Below are positions 47,883 through 56,831 of a stretch of DNA of 64,000 bases, one piece after another. The notes beneath the pieces are model-generated. The model searched no databases. It was not told the DNA's origin and worked only from the letters and a program-made list of their open reading frames with translations. Both the position numbers and the translations under genes were made by a program. Within the stretch, counting starts at the first letter, position 1; each line of letters begins with the position of its first letter. This DNA comes from Aureibaculum luteum. Its GTDB lineage: Bacteria > Bacteroidota > Bacteroidia > Flavobacteriales > Flavobacteriaceae. The stretch covers positions 248,001 to 312,000 of the forward strand of contig NZ_QRGD01000003.1 in assembly GCF_003449015.1 (NCBI RefSeq), in the 5' to 3' direction.

Positions 47883-48419
47883 TCAAGTAGAAGAAAGTTC
47901 AAATAACTTAGTCACTGTTTTCCAATTTCTACTGGTAGCAGTCACTTTTAATTTATTTTCTATGAGATTATTGGTAAGTTTTGAATCGCTACTTTTTGTA
48001 TTATACTGCATAAACACATGCTTACCATTTATTTCATAGTTCGCATTATCAAAATGAATAGCAGTCAGTTTTTCTAGATTTTCATCTGAAGGAATTTCCG
48101 CTAAAAAGGCGACATATAATTTATTAATATCCGTTTGTTTTAGCAAAAAAGGATTGTTATGAAAGATATTTTCTATTTCATTGGCTGTTCGAACCAACAC
48201 GGGCACATCAAATCCGTATTTTTCAAAAATAATTTGTTTTATTTTTTGTTCTATTTCAATTACAGGCTTATCTGTTAAAAAAATAACATTACCACTTTGA
48301 ATATATGTAGTACAATTTTTAAAGCTATTTTTGTTTAATAGTTCTTTTAAGTCGGCCATTAAAATTTTACGTTTACCGCCAACATTAATCCCTCTTAAAA
48401 TTGCGATATGTTTTTTCAT
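47883..48419 (-). CDS. DUF1697 family protein
   Basis: A 178-residue cytoplasmic protein. The opening HIAILRGINVGGKRKILMADLKELL and the segment TYIQSGNVIF are the hallmarks of DUF1697, followed by FGFDVPVLVRT-like text (YGFDVPVLVRTANEIE) and the ending KVTATSRNWKTVTKLFEL. No biochemical function is established for this widespread family. The gene is monocistronic in appearance. Confidence 0.9.
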   Translation of the reverse strand: MKKHIAILRGINVGGKRKILMADLKELLNKNSFKNCTTYIQSGNVIFLTDKPVIEIEQKIKQIIFEKYGFDVPVLVRTANEIENIFHNNPFLLKQTDINKLYVAFLAEIPSDENLEKLTAIHFDNANYEINGKHVFMQYNTKSSDSKLTNNLIENKLKVTATSRNWKTVTKLFELSST

Positions 48420-48513
48420 AATAGCTTATTAAAAACAGTTTTACTGCTTAAAAGTACACTTAATCACAGTGCTTATTTTAATTTTGTAATAAATTATTAC
48501 ACTAAACTAAAAC

Positions 48514-48960
48514 TTATTTGATGACGTCAAAAACTAGCGTTTTCTTTTTAAACACGAATTGTAATTCCGTATATCCTTTGCCTCTGATATAGTCAATATC
48601 TTTTTTATCAATATTATAATTTGCTTTTGTCATCCATCTATTAGAAACATTAGAATAATCAGACTCCAACTGATTGTCATCTGTGTCTAAAACAAAGGTG
48701 TCTTTTGACCCTAAAAATGATAATTTTCCACCTTTTATAGTCTTAATATTTACACCACTCAATATGGTCGTATTTAAAGAATAATAACCACCCAATTCTT
48801 GAATGTGAGCCCAAATTTCTCCATGTTCAGAAGCGGATAGTTTTTCACCTTCTACACTTTCCATCAATCCTTCGGTAAATGTGTCTACATGCACACGCTT
48901 CATCGCTTTCATATTACCTAAGCCAGCCAACACCTTATCTACCTTACTAAAGAACCCCAT
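48514..48960 (-). CDS. Small protein of unknown function next to an FKBP lipoprotein
   Basis: A 148-residue soluble protein without signal peptide, starting MGFFSKVDKVLAGLGNMKAM. A helical N-terminal part is followed by a beta-rich part (KTIKGGKLSFLGSKDTFVLDTDDNQLESDYS). No family is recognised. It lies 6 bp after the FKBP lipoprotein gene, so the two probably share a transcript. Confidence 0.7.
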   Translation of the reverse strand: MGFFSKVDKVLAGLGNMKAMKRVHVDTFTEGLMESVEGEKLSASEHGEIWAHIQELGGYYSLNTTILSGVNIKTIKGGKLSFLGSKDTFVLDTDDNQLESDYSNVSNRWMTKANYNIDKKDIDYIRGKGYTELQFVFKKKTLVFDVIK

Positions 48961-48966
48961 ATCGAA

Positions 48967-49422
48967 CTAATTTACGGAAATCAAATTAATATCAAAAAGA
49001 AGTACAGCACCTCCAGGAATACCCGGACGCCCATCACTCCCATAACCTAAAGCCGAAGGAATTAACAACAAACCACTACCACCTTCTTTAAAATAGGTAA
49101 TACCTTCCGTCCATCCTTTAATAACTTGTTGTAAACCAAATGAAACTCCATCAGCATCACTTTCGTCAAAAGTACCACCATCCGTAAAGTAGCCTTTGTA
49201 TGCCACAGTAACGTTGGAAGTTCCTACAGGTTGCTCTCCGTCTCCAAGTTCGTCAATAACGTAATACAAACCTGAACTACTTTTTTGTGCATCTAAATCA
49301 TTAGCCGCAATATAGGCTACAATTTCTTCTTCATTTTTCACTGTATAATCTACCGTGTCATCATTCTTATTACACGCTGATAATAATGTTATTACTAAAA
49401 GTACAATGGTATATTTTTTCAT
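48967..49422 (-). CDS. FKBP-type peptidyl-prolyl isomerase, lipoprotein
   Basis: A 151-residue envelope protein with lipobox LSAC (about Cys17) and an FKBP domain in the C-terminal 100 residues: VTVAYKGYFTDGGTFDES, FGLQQVIKGWTEGITYFKEGG and IPSALGYGSDGRPGIPGGAVLLFDINL. It should help fold periplasmic or outer-membrane proteins. ATG at 49422 is taken as start; a TTG one codon earlier is open. It belongs with the small unknown gene directly downstream. Confidence 0.92.
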   Translation of the reverse strand: MKKYTIVLLVITLLSACNKNDDTVDYTVKNEEEIVAYIAANDLDAQKSSSGLYYVIDELGDGEQPVGTSNVTVAYKGYFTDGGTFDESDADGVSFGLQQVIKGWTEGITYFKEGGSGLLLIPSALGYGSDGRPGIPGGAVLLFDINLISVN

Positions 49423-49553
49423 CAAAATTTGTTTTTTAAAGCGTCAAATATAAGAAAAGCAACGTGGTAAACAGTATTATAAAATTCACTTATTTATTTA
49501 GAACCAATTTTTTCAAATCCAATAGTAATAATTTGACATTCAATATGCTAATT

Positions 49554-50327
49554 CTAATGGTACATATCTTCTTTATCCATGGCACATATCTCTACAAACA
49601 CATTTCCTATTTTCTCAGTAACATCTTTAAAAAATTGAGCCCCTTTTTCTGTACTCGCTTTTTTAGGATTACCTATCCCCGTATCTTTAGTTACTGAAGA
49701 CCATGGTCTTTCCGACCATAACCAAGATTCTGAAAATGCTTTTACCTTATGCTTTTTTTCTGCCCCGTCTCCCCATTCTTCTTTAGGCAAAATCAACTCT
49801 GGTTTTAAATGCATTAGTAAACTTGTTTCCATTTCATCAGCATGGTCGCCTTTGTTATCGAAATAAGCCTCTTTATCCATGGCCTGAAACCAATTGGAAG
49901 TGCATAAAAACATATTTGGATATTTAAGCCCCAATTCTCTCAGTAAAGTTTTGAAGTCATTACCTCCATGACTATTGAGTATTAAAAATTTATGAATTCC
50001 TTGTCTATTCAACACTTCGATAATATCTCCCAAAATAGCCATCTGTGTTGATGGGTTCATATTTATATCTAAATAGATATCGCTTTGTCCCGTATTTACT
50101 CCAAACGGAATAGTGGGTAATACAATTAAGTTTGCTCCTTGATTATAAGCTACTCTTGCCGCTTCAGCAACAATGTATTGAGACTCAAAATTATCGGTAC
50201 CATAAGGCAGATGATAATTATGGGCTTCTGTAGCTCCCCATGGCAAAATAGCCAATTCAATATGAGCATCTTTAAGGTGTTTCCAATTGGTTTCAGCTAA
50301 AATGTAGGGTCTGATTTGTGGTGTCAT
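49554..50327 (-). CDS. Creatininase family protein
   Basis: A 257-residue metal-dependent amidohydrolase. The metal-binding text LPWGATEAHNYHLPYGTDNF near the start, LPTIPFGVNTGQ, LNSHGGNDFK and GDHADEMETSLLMHL match the creatininase/FAPy-deformylase fold. True creatininase, FAPy deformylase and mycofactocin-type members cannot be separated by eye. The gene is transcribed away from the lipoprotein pair at 50424. Confidence 0.9.
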   Translation of the reverse strand: MTPQIRPYILAETNWKHLKDAHIELAILPWGATEAHNYHLPYGTDNFESQYIVAEAARVAYNQGANLIVLPTIPFGVNTGQSDIYLDINMNPSTQMAILGDIIEVLNRQGIHKFLILNSHGGNDFKTLLRELGLKYPNMFLCTSNWFQAMDKEAYFDNKGDHADEMETSLLMHLKPELILPKEEWGDGAEKKHKVKAFSESWLWSERPWSSVTKDTGIGNPKKASTEKGAQFFKDVTEKIGNVFVEICAMDKEDMYH

Positions 50328-50423
50328 TGCATAAATATTAGTTAGCTAAGCTACTAAAAGATGTTGTATTTTTGCCCAATTCAGTTACATTTTTATGCTT
50401 TTCCCATCTAATTAATTATCAAA

Positions 50424-51407
50424 ATGAAATTTGTTTCTTCACTTCTTATTTGTTTTTTTGTGATTAGCTGTACACAACAAAATCGACCAAAAATTCAATT
50501 TTATCATTGGAAAAGTAATGTAGATTTTAATGATACAGAAGTTCTACTTTTTAAAAATTTACACTCCGATAAATTATACCTCCGCTTATTTGATGTCGAT
50601 ACTAAAAATGGTATCGTAGAGCCAATAGGAGCCATAAACAAATTTGATAGCCAAACACTTTCCGCAGACTATATTCCTGTAATATTTATTACCAATCGAA
50701 CTTTTACAAACACTACTCCAAATGAAATTGCCATCCTTGCTGAGCATGTTTCTATATTGATATCTAGAATAACTTCAGACACTAAAATATTTAATTTTGA
50801 AGAAATTCAAATTGATTGCGATTGGACCGCAACTACCAAAGAAAAATACTTCTTATTTCTGGAAACATTAAAAAAAATTACCAATAAAAATATAACCTGC
50901 ACTTTAAGATTACATCAAGTAAAGTTTAAAAAAACCACAGGAATCCCTCCCGTAAAAAAGGTATATTTAATGTGTTACGCCACCTCTAACCCTATTCAAA
51001 ATAATGGCGAAAATTCAATTTTAGATTTAGATTTATTAAAAGATTATTTACAGAAAATTAACGACTACCCAATCTCCTTTGACATTGCACTACCAATTTA
51101 TTCTTGGGCAATTGTTACCAATCATTTAGGTAAATCTAAATTGATAAATGCAGTAACCCAAAGTGATTTAAGTACTATTAATTTTAAAAAAGAAAATAAC
51201 AATAATTTTACAGCTATTGACGATACATTTTTAAGAGGTTTTTATGTCAATAAAGGGTTTACAATTAAAGTGGAAACCATTTCTCCAGAGCTATTAAATG
51301 AAACTAAGGCTTTTCTAAAATCAAAAATTAATCAGCCTTATGACATCGTATATTATCACCTAGATAGTATATTTACAAACCGATATTCATTAAAAGATTT
51401 GCAATAG
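50424..51407 (+). CDS. Lipoprotein of unknown function, TIM-barrel-like
   Basis: A 327-residue protein with lipobox VISC (Cys16). The mature part alternates strands and helices and includes EIQIDCDWTATTKEKYFLFLETLKK (about 133-157), TCTLRLHQVK and SFDIALPIYSWAI, which recall glycosidase-like (alpha/beta)8 folds such as DUF3142 proteins; this is a tentative likeness only. It is followed after 28 bp by an 836-residue exported protein, so the two are likely partners. Confidence 0.75.
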   Translation: MKFVSSLLICFFVISCTQQNRPKIQFYHWKSNVDFNDTEVLLFKNLHSDKLYLRLFDVDTKNGIVEPIGAINKFDSQTLSADYIPVIFITNRTFTNTTPNEIAILAEHVSILISRITSDTKIFNFEEIQIDCDWTATTKEKYFLFLETLKKITNKNITCTLRLHQVKFKKTTGIPPVKKVYLMCYATSNPIQNNGENSILDLDLLKDYLQKINDYPISFDIALPIYSWAIVTNHLGKSKLINAVTQSDLSTINFKKENNNNFTAIDDTFLRGFYVNKGFTIKVETISPELLNETKAFLKSKINQPYDIVYYHLDSIFTNRYSLKDLQ

Positions 51408-51435
51408 GTCTTTATGACGTATCTACATTACAACT

Positions 51436-53946
51436 ATGAAAAAAACCATTCTCTTTTTACTAATAGTCATACTCAGCTCATGGGTTTCCATAAATAGAAC
51501 TAACAAAGATATTATTACAGAAGAAGCTTCCTTTTGCGGCCCTGGTTATTACCCAGACCATGAATATTATAACCTTTTTGCTCAAGAAGTAATTGATGCT
51601 CCTAGTTATAATCCATTTTTATTATCTTATGATAGTTTCTATTATAGTTCTAAAAACATCTCTAATTTAAAAAATGAAAACATTGAGGATTGGCAGAAAT
51701 ATTTAAATATTTCTTATGATGAAGCTCACTATTTAGTTTTTAAATCGGCTCGAAAAGATTTACAAAGTTTACTAAATAAGAATACTGTTGAAGATAAAAA
51801 TCTAGCTTTTGTTACCAGCAAATTCATTAAAAAACAAAAACAGGCCTTACTCTATTTATCATACGCTAAATATTTAGAACCTTACATGGCTGTTATCAGT
51901 CAAAATGAAGGGTATTACTGGGGCGAAAAACCAGTACACACTGTTGCTGAACTTGACTACAAAAAAGTATTTACTGTTTTGAAGAATAGTTGGAAAGCTG
52001 AAAAAGACAAAGAATTAAAACTTCGTTATGGCTATCAAATGGTACGTCTAGCACATTACAATTTAAATTTCTCTGATGCTATTTCTTATTTTAAGGAATA
52101 TGTTGAAAGTTTGAATTATAAAGGTATCATGTATTATTATGCCTTAGACCAAAAAGGTGGTGCTGAAAGAGGATTAGGCAATTTTATACAAGCCAATTAC
52201 GACTTTTTTCAATTTTTTTCACATACCAAAAATTTAAAAGAGCAGGCTTATAACTCTATGATGGTTACGCAAGATTTAGATTTTGAAAACATATTAAAAC
52301 AAGTTAAAACAGAAGATGAAAAAAATGACATATATCTCATTTTAGGCAGAAAAGCATTTAATAACCCCATCTCTTCTTTTGAAAAAATAATAGCACAATC
52401 GCCAAATGCTGTACAAGCTAAAGTTTTAATGGCTCGAGCAATAAACCAACTCGAACGTGATATTTTGAAATTGAATTATGACTGTTATTATGATTGTGGT
52501 GAACAAATTGCTTCCAAGCGATTACCAGTATCAACTGCTGAAGATGCCATTCCTTTTTTAAACCAAACCTTAGATGCTTCTAAAAAGCAAGCTGAAAATG
52601 CTAAAGTTACAGATAAGGATTATTGGAATTTGACGACGGCATATCTTTATTTTATTCAAAAAAAATACGACATGGCCACTTCTTACCTTGCAAAAGTTGC
52701 TTCGACGACTTCCAATTACGAATCTCAAAAAAATAAGCTCGAAATGTTAATACACATTACAGAGCAACCTAAAATAACTTCAGAGTTTGAAGAGGTTTTA
52801 ATGAATAAATACAAAATCAATTTAATACCTACAAAAGATGAATTGTACTGGAACAGAAATGGCACTCGTGATTTTATACTTGATATATTAGCGAATCGCT
52901 ATTTAATACAAGGTGACACTGCAAAATCATTTCTATTGCATAATGATATAACAGCGTTGGAATATGGTCCGGATATAAATATTTTAAAAGCAATTGAAAA
53001 GCTTTACTATAAAAAAGACAAAAGTGATTTTGAAAATTTTGTAGTTGAAAACATTGTACCTGTAGATCATTTGCAACAGGAACCTAGAAATAGTCGACTT
53101 CAAAGTTTTAACTTTCCTGAATATGCAGCTATTATGAAGGGTACCATTTATATTAGACAAGGCAAATTTAAACGAGCTGAAAATGAACTTAAACAAGTAG
53201 TTCCTTATTCCGTTTCGACTTCTGAGTTTGATGGTTATGCAAACATCCCTAATACCGTTTTTGGATACAACCAAATTGAATGTTTTGAATGCCCTGCATC
53301 TACAACAATGGTGATAGATTATTTGAAAGATTTTAAATTCATTCCAAGGTTGATGGACAAACATAACCTTGCCAAATCCTTAATTAAATTAGAGCAATTG
53401 TCTAGAAAAAAGAACCTTTTAGCTGCTAAAGCAAGTTATCTTCTTGGCAATTTCTTTTTCAACACCTCTATTTACGGCTATTACAGACATATTTTGACTT
53501 ACGAAGTTAATAATTATTATACCGAAAAATATCGAGATATTGAAAGGAAGTTAAATATGACAATTTCTTCTAAATATTATTTTAAAGATTATAACTGGTA
53601 TGCTAATTATACTGATGACTTCAGTTTACCTCTAATCCATTTAGACAAGGCTATTCTGATAAGTAAAGATAAGGAATTGACTGCAAAAGCACTTTTTGCT
53701 GCTGCTAAATGTGAACAAGGTCAATCTTATAATGGATGGGCCAATACTATCGAAAACAATTCTATTAGAGAAAAATACCATAATGGTAGTTTAAATTTTG
53801 AAGAATATCAAATTGCTTTAGTCAATGCCAAAAATGTGTACAAGAGAACCTATTTTAAGAAATTAAAGGAATTTGACAACACTTCTTTTTATGATAAAGT
53901 TATTTCTAATTGCTTGTACTTTTCTCATTATGTAGATAATTATTAA
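51436..53946 (+). CDS. Large exported protein of unknown function with helical repeats
   Basis: An 836-residue protein with an N-terminal signal segment (hydrophobic to about residue 20). I recognise no named domain. Much of it has TPR-like amphipathic helix pairs, e.g. KARMAINQLERD-type stretches and DYWNLTTAYLYFIQKKYDMATSYLAKV (about 394-420), plus unusual cysteine pairs (YDCYYDCGEQ and IECFECPAS). Tyr and Asn are abundant. It directly follows the lipoprotein gene and ends 6 bp from the convergent DinB gene. The pair may form an envelope complex. Confidence 0.75.
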   Translation: MKKTILFLLIVILSSWVSINRTNKDIITEEASFCGPGYYPDHEYYNLFAQEVIDAPSYNPFLLSYDSFYYSSKNISNLKNENIEDWQKYLNISYDEAHYLVFKSARKDLQSLLNKNTVEDKNLAFVTSKFIKKQKQALLYLSYAKYLEPYMAVISQNEGYYWGEKPVHTVAELDYKKVFTVLKNSWKAEKDKELKLRYGYQMVRLAHYNLNFSDAISYFKEYVESLNYKGIMYYYALDQKGGAERGLGNFIQANYDFFQFFSHTKNLKEQAYNSMMVTQDLDFENILKQVKTEDEKNDIYLILGRKAFNNPISSFEKIIAQSPNAVQAKVLMARAINQLERDILKLNYDCYYDCGEQIASKRLPVSTAEDAIPFLNQTLDASKKQAENAKVTDKDYWNLTTAYLYFIQKKYDMATSYLAKVASTTSNYESQKNKLEMLIHITEQPKITSEFEEVLMNKYKINLIPTKDELYWNRNGTRDFILDILANRYLIQGDTAKSFLLHNDITALEYGPDINILKAIEKLYYKKDKSDFENFVVENIVPVDHLQQEPRNSRLQSFNFPEYAAIMKGTIYIRQGKFKRAENELKQVVPYSVSTSEFDGYANIPNTVFGYNQIECFECPASTTMVIDYLKDFKFIPRLMDKHNLAKSLIKLEQLSRKKNLLAAKASYLLGNFFFNTSIYGYYRHILTYEVNNYYTEKYRDIERKLNMTISSKYYFKDYNWYANYTDDFSLPLIHLDKAILISKDKELTAKALFAAAKCEQGQSYNGWANTIENNSIREKYHNGSLNFEEYQIALVNAKNVYKRTYFKKLKEFDNTSFYDKVISNCLYFSHYVDNY

Positions 53947-53952
53947 ACGACT

Positions 53953-54519
53953 TTATTTCTTAACCCTTTTGCTTATTAATGCTATTTGTCCCATATGATT
54001 GGCTTGATGTTCCATGACATGATACCACGCAAAATGATTGTTCATATTGCTATTTTTTACGCCGGATTCAAACCATTTATCATTCTTGGTTTTTAATAAT
54101 TGTAACGTTTCCTTTCTAACCTCATCGCAAATATCGAGATAATATGATATAGGCTTATCTTTTAAAATCCCTCTTGCATTGTCTCCTAAACTTAAAGCTG
54201 TCGTCCATTTTTCTTCCTCTTTATTAAAACCTCTATTCTCAAAAGTGTATAGTTGATAGTATTTTTCAGTAGCTGCTAAATGATATATTAAAGCTCCAAT
54301 TCTATTAGCATCGGCATCTAGTAAAAAATCTATTTCCTCTAGGCTTAAATTTTTAACATTACGTGTTACTCTACTTTTTAAGTCCTCTAGCATAGCTACC
54401 ATATTCCCTATCTGTTGGGTATACCCTTTTTTTGCTTTGATGGTTTGTGCTTGACTAGTAAAACTAGATATTATAATAAATAGTATTGAGATTGAAATAA
54501 GTTGAAGTTTATAAATCAT
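53953..54519 (-). CDS. Exported DinB-family protein
   Basis: A 188-residue protein of the DinB/YfiT four-helix metalloenzyme fold. Metal-binding histidines are visible in LIYHLAATEKYY and in the helix YHVMEHQANHMGQI (HxxxH type). Unusually there is an N-terminal signal peptide (ISILFIIISSFTSQAQ, cleavage near residue 25), so the protein should act outside the cytoplasm, whereas most family members with thiol-transferase roles are cytoplasmic. It precedes nothing obvious in the pathway sense. Confidence 0.85.
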   Translation of the reverse strand: MIYKLQLISISILFIIISSFTSQAQTIKAKKGYTQQIGNMVAMLEDLKSRVTRNVKNLSLEEIDFLLDADANRIGALIYHLAATEKYYQLYTFENRGFNKEEEKWTTALSLGDNARGILKDKPISYYLDICDEVRKETLQLLKTKNDKWFESGVKNSNMNNHFAWYHVMEHQANHMGQIALISKRVKK

Positions 54520-54530
54520 GAGATTAAATT

Positions 54531-54950
54531 TTAATTCGTTTTTGAGCCTTTTAAAGCTATTTTACCACCAATCCATGCCATTGGTATATATGCCAGTAAT
54601 ATATCAACCACAGCAAACCATGTTGGGCCGGGTAGCATATAATTTACCGCTATTCCTCCTAATAGAAATAATCCTCCAATAGCTAATGAAAATTTCATTT
54701 TATTATTGACAGCTATAAAACCGGCTACAACTGCTCCGATAAGTGTACCCAAGGCATGTGCCAAAAAAGGAAACAAAAAATACTTAGGTTCTAAATTAGG
54801 CATAATCTCGGCCAAAGCTGTCATACTATTCGCGTCAATACCTTCAATAGGAAATAACTTATTTCCCGTTTTTATAAGTCCCATATTAACAATACTGCCT
54901 CCTAGCCACCCGGCTATAACTACTAAAACATTTCTTAGTATTGGATTCAT
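54531..54950 (-). CDS. Small membrane protein of unknown function
   Basis: A 139-residue protein with four hydrophobic segments (about 7-24, 58-80, 88-106, 112-130) and many Gly and Ala residues. No recognised family. It lies 11 bp upstream of the exported DinB gene in the same direction, so the pair may be co-transcribed. Confidence 0.75.
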   Translation of the reverse strand: MNPILRNVLVVIAGWLGGSIVNMGLIKTGNKLFPIEGIDANSMTALAEIMPNLEPKYFLFPFLAHALGTLIGAVVAGFIAVNNKMKFSLAIGGLFLLGGIAVNYMLPGPTWFAVVDILLAYIPMAWIGGKIALKGSKTN

Positions 54951-55086
54951 AGGTCTTGATTTTAAGTCTGTTAATTAATTAGTAAAGGAACTAAGTTAGT
55001 AAATAGAAACGAAATAGAAAATCTACAAGAATTTTACTAGCACATCTATACTTCTACCAAATTACACAAGACATTTTTTTATGACT

Positions 55087-55704
55087 TCAATTCAGTTGTC
55101 TTTTAAAACCACAAAACAAGAAATTCTGTTTTGTACCAAATGGTGTTAAATGGTCTTCTGACATACACTTCATTTTGTCAAACCCATCTTTAAATTCCAA
55201 TATTAACCGCTCTTCATTATATTGTTTGATTTCGAGGCCGCTACATTTTTCAGGTCCATTTTGTGAAAAAGTTCCAATTACCAAGAATCCACTTACAGAC
55301 TGCCTTACCGTTTTTATGTATTTTTTTATTTGATTAGTCGTTGTGAGAAAATGAAAAGTAGCTCTATCGTGCCAAACATCAAATGTACCGTTAGGTTCAA
55401 ACTCCAAAATATCGCTTACGATCCAAGTTACCTTATCTACTTTTTCTCCAAGCCGATTCTTAGCTTTTTCAAGTGATTTAGCTGAAATATCAAGTACAGT
55501 AACATTTTCATATCCTTCATCAAGCAAACAATCCACAAGTTTACTATCTCCACCACCAACATCTATTATTCTTGCTGTTTTCTTTAGTCCGAACGAATGC
55601 ATAAATTCAAGTGAAGATTTCGGCGTTTTTTGTGTCCAGCTCACTTGGTCTGGATTTTTAGTTTCATAAACTGTTTCCCAATGTTTCTTTCTGTCTAACT
55701 TCAT
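55087..55704 (-). CDS. Class I SAM-dependent methyltransferase
   Basis: A 205-residue cytoplasmic Rossmann methyltransferase. Motif I is RIIDVGGGDSKLVDCLL (about 41-57), followed by VTVLDISAKSLEKAK and WIVSDILEF, then the segment DVWHDRATFHFLT, common to a group of methyltransferases related to TPMT and tellurite-type enzymes. The opening DRKKHWETVYETKNPDQVSW is typical for the same group. The substrate is unknown. Confidence 0.9.
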   Translation of the reverse strand: MKLDRKKHWETVYETKNPDQVSWTQKTPKSSLEFMHSFGLKKTARIIDVGGGDSKLVDCLLDEGYENVTVLDISAKSLEKAKNRLGEKVDKVTWIVSDILEFEPNGTFDVWHDRATFHFLTTTNQIKKYIKTVRQSVSGFLVIGTFSQNGPEKCSGLEIKQYNEERLILEFKDGFDKMKCMSEDHLTPFGTKQNFLFCGFKRQLN

Positions 55705-56249
55705 TTTTATTTTGTTTGTTTATGATTTGTCGTATGTTTTAATCAACCAATTTAATCAATACAAACGGAATAGAAAAACCATTAAAATTTTTGAAAACAG
55801 GTAAAAACTATACAATTCTCTTATCTCGATCTTAGAAAACGTTTTTATTTTTATTAAATGTGATGCAAGCATAGTACTATTGATAACAAAACAAAAACAG
55901 ATATACAAGTTGAATAAAATAATTGAAATAAATTGTTTAGAATATTTTTTGTAAAATTGGCACAAATAGTTTGCTGAATTTAACTTTAACTGACATATTT
56001 ACCGATTAACTTATTTCACTTTAAGATTATTTTAATTGTAGTACTAAAGTTGCGATTCACTATCATTAAAGGACTACAGCACAATTTCTGCATAATATTC
56101 TTGTCAATTAATAAGTTTATGCACATTCATTGTGTTTTTTTTAGTTTTTTGGCTTGATTTTGGCACATTGTTCAACAATAAGTTTAAACTAAAATGTTTG
56201 CTATCTAAAAATTGGATAACAAGTATTTTTTAAAATTAAGAAACACAGT
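55705..56249. other. 545-bp divergent intergenic region
   Basis: Highly AT-rich. A 69-codon minus-strand frame at 55756-55965 has a composition typical of random AT-rich sequence and is not accepted. Near the FKBP gene lie two small palindromes, ATTGTT-C-AACAAT (56167-56179) and AGTTTAAACT (56181-56190), which may be regulatory. No RNA gene is recognised. Confidence 0.5.
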
Positions 56250-56696
56250 ATGATTCAAGTTAAAGAGAACAACACAGTTAAAGTAAATTACACAGGTAAG
56301 TTATCTGATGGACAAGTTTTTGATAGTTCTGAGGGAAAAGAACCTTTAGAATTCACATTAGGACAAGGACAGTTAATACCTGGTTTTGAAAAAGGTTTAA
56401 TTGACATGAAGTTAAAGGAAAAGAAAACCATTACAATTCCTAAAGAAGAAGCGTATGGCGAAGTCAATGAGCAATTGATACAAGAAGTAAATAAATCGGA
56501 GCTTCCACAAGATATGGAACCCAAAGTTGGTATGGGACTAGTTTCTAAATCACCAGATGGACAAGAAATGAATTTGATGGTAGTTGAAGTTAAAGATGAG
56601 AGTATTGTTATAGACGGAAATCATCCATTAGCGGGTAAAGACCTTATTTTTGATCTTGAAGTGGTAGACATTAAAGATTCAGAGCTTACAAAATAA
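56250..56696 (+). CDS. SlyD-like FKBP peptidyl-prolyl isomerase
   Basis: A 148-residue cytoplasmic isomerase/chaperone of the SlyD type. The FKBP part is split by an insert-in-flap domain: NYTGKLSDGQVFDSS, FTLGQGQLIPGFEKGLIDMKLKEKKT, then the flap region PKEEAYGEVNEQLIQEV, and the return VIDGNHPLAGKDLIFDLEVVDI. The His/Cys-rich metal-binding tail of E. coli SlyD is absent. It is a single gene with a terminator behind it. It is distinct from the FKBP lipoprotein at 48967. Confidence 0.93.
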   Translation: MIQVKENNTVKVNYTGKLSDGQVFDSSEGKEPLEFTLGQGQLIPGFEKGLIDMKLKEKKTITIPKEEAYGEVNEQLIQEVNKSELPQDMEPKVGMGLVSKSPDGQEMNLMVVEVKDESIVIDGNHPLAGKDLIFDLEVVDIKDSELTK

Positions 56697-56715
56697 AATA
56701 AGTTACTTATTTATA

Positions 56716-56760
56716 AAATACCTGACAGCACTTGGTTAACAAGGAGTGTCAGGTATTTTT
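56716..56760 (+). terminator. Terminator of the SlyD-like gene
   Basis: AAATACCTGACA pairs with TGTCAGGTATTT, followed by T residues on the plus strand, about 20 bp after the stop codon. Confidence 0.85.
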
Positions 56761-56831
56761 ATGCTTATTTTGGTGCTCCTTCTTCAAACTACAAGCATGA
56801 CGCTTCATAAATCACCGAAAATTAATTCTAT

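Noticed and set aside
52984-53364. 126-codon minus-strand frame inside the 836-residue protein gene
   Set aside because: Antisense to a continuous coding frame, no independent start context or neighbour support.
55756-55965. 69-codon minus-strand frame in the 545-bp intergenic region
   Set aside because: Composition (Phe, Ile, Leu, Tyr, Lys) is what random AT-rich DNA gives; no homologous pattern or neighbour link.
56161-56179. Sigma-54-like TGGCAC word before the SlyD-like gene
   Set aside because: The downstream GC element (TTGC) at the required spacing is absent.
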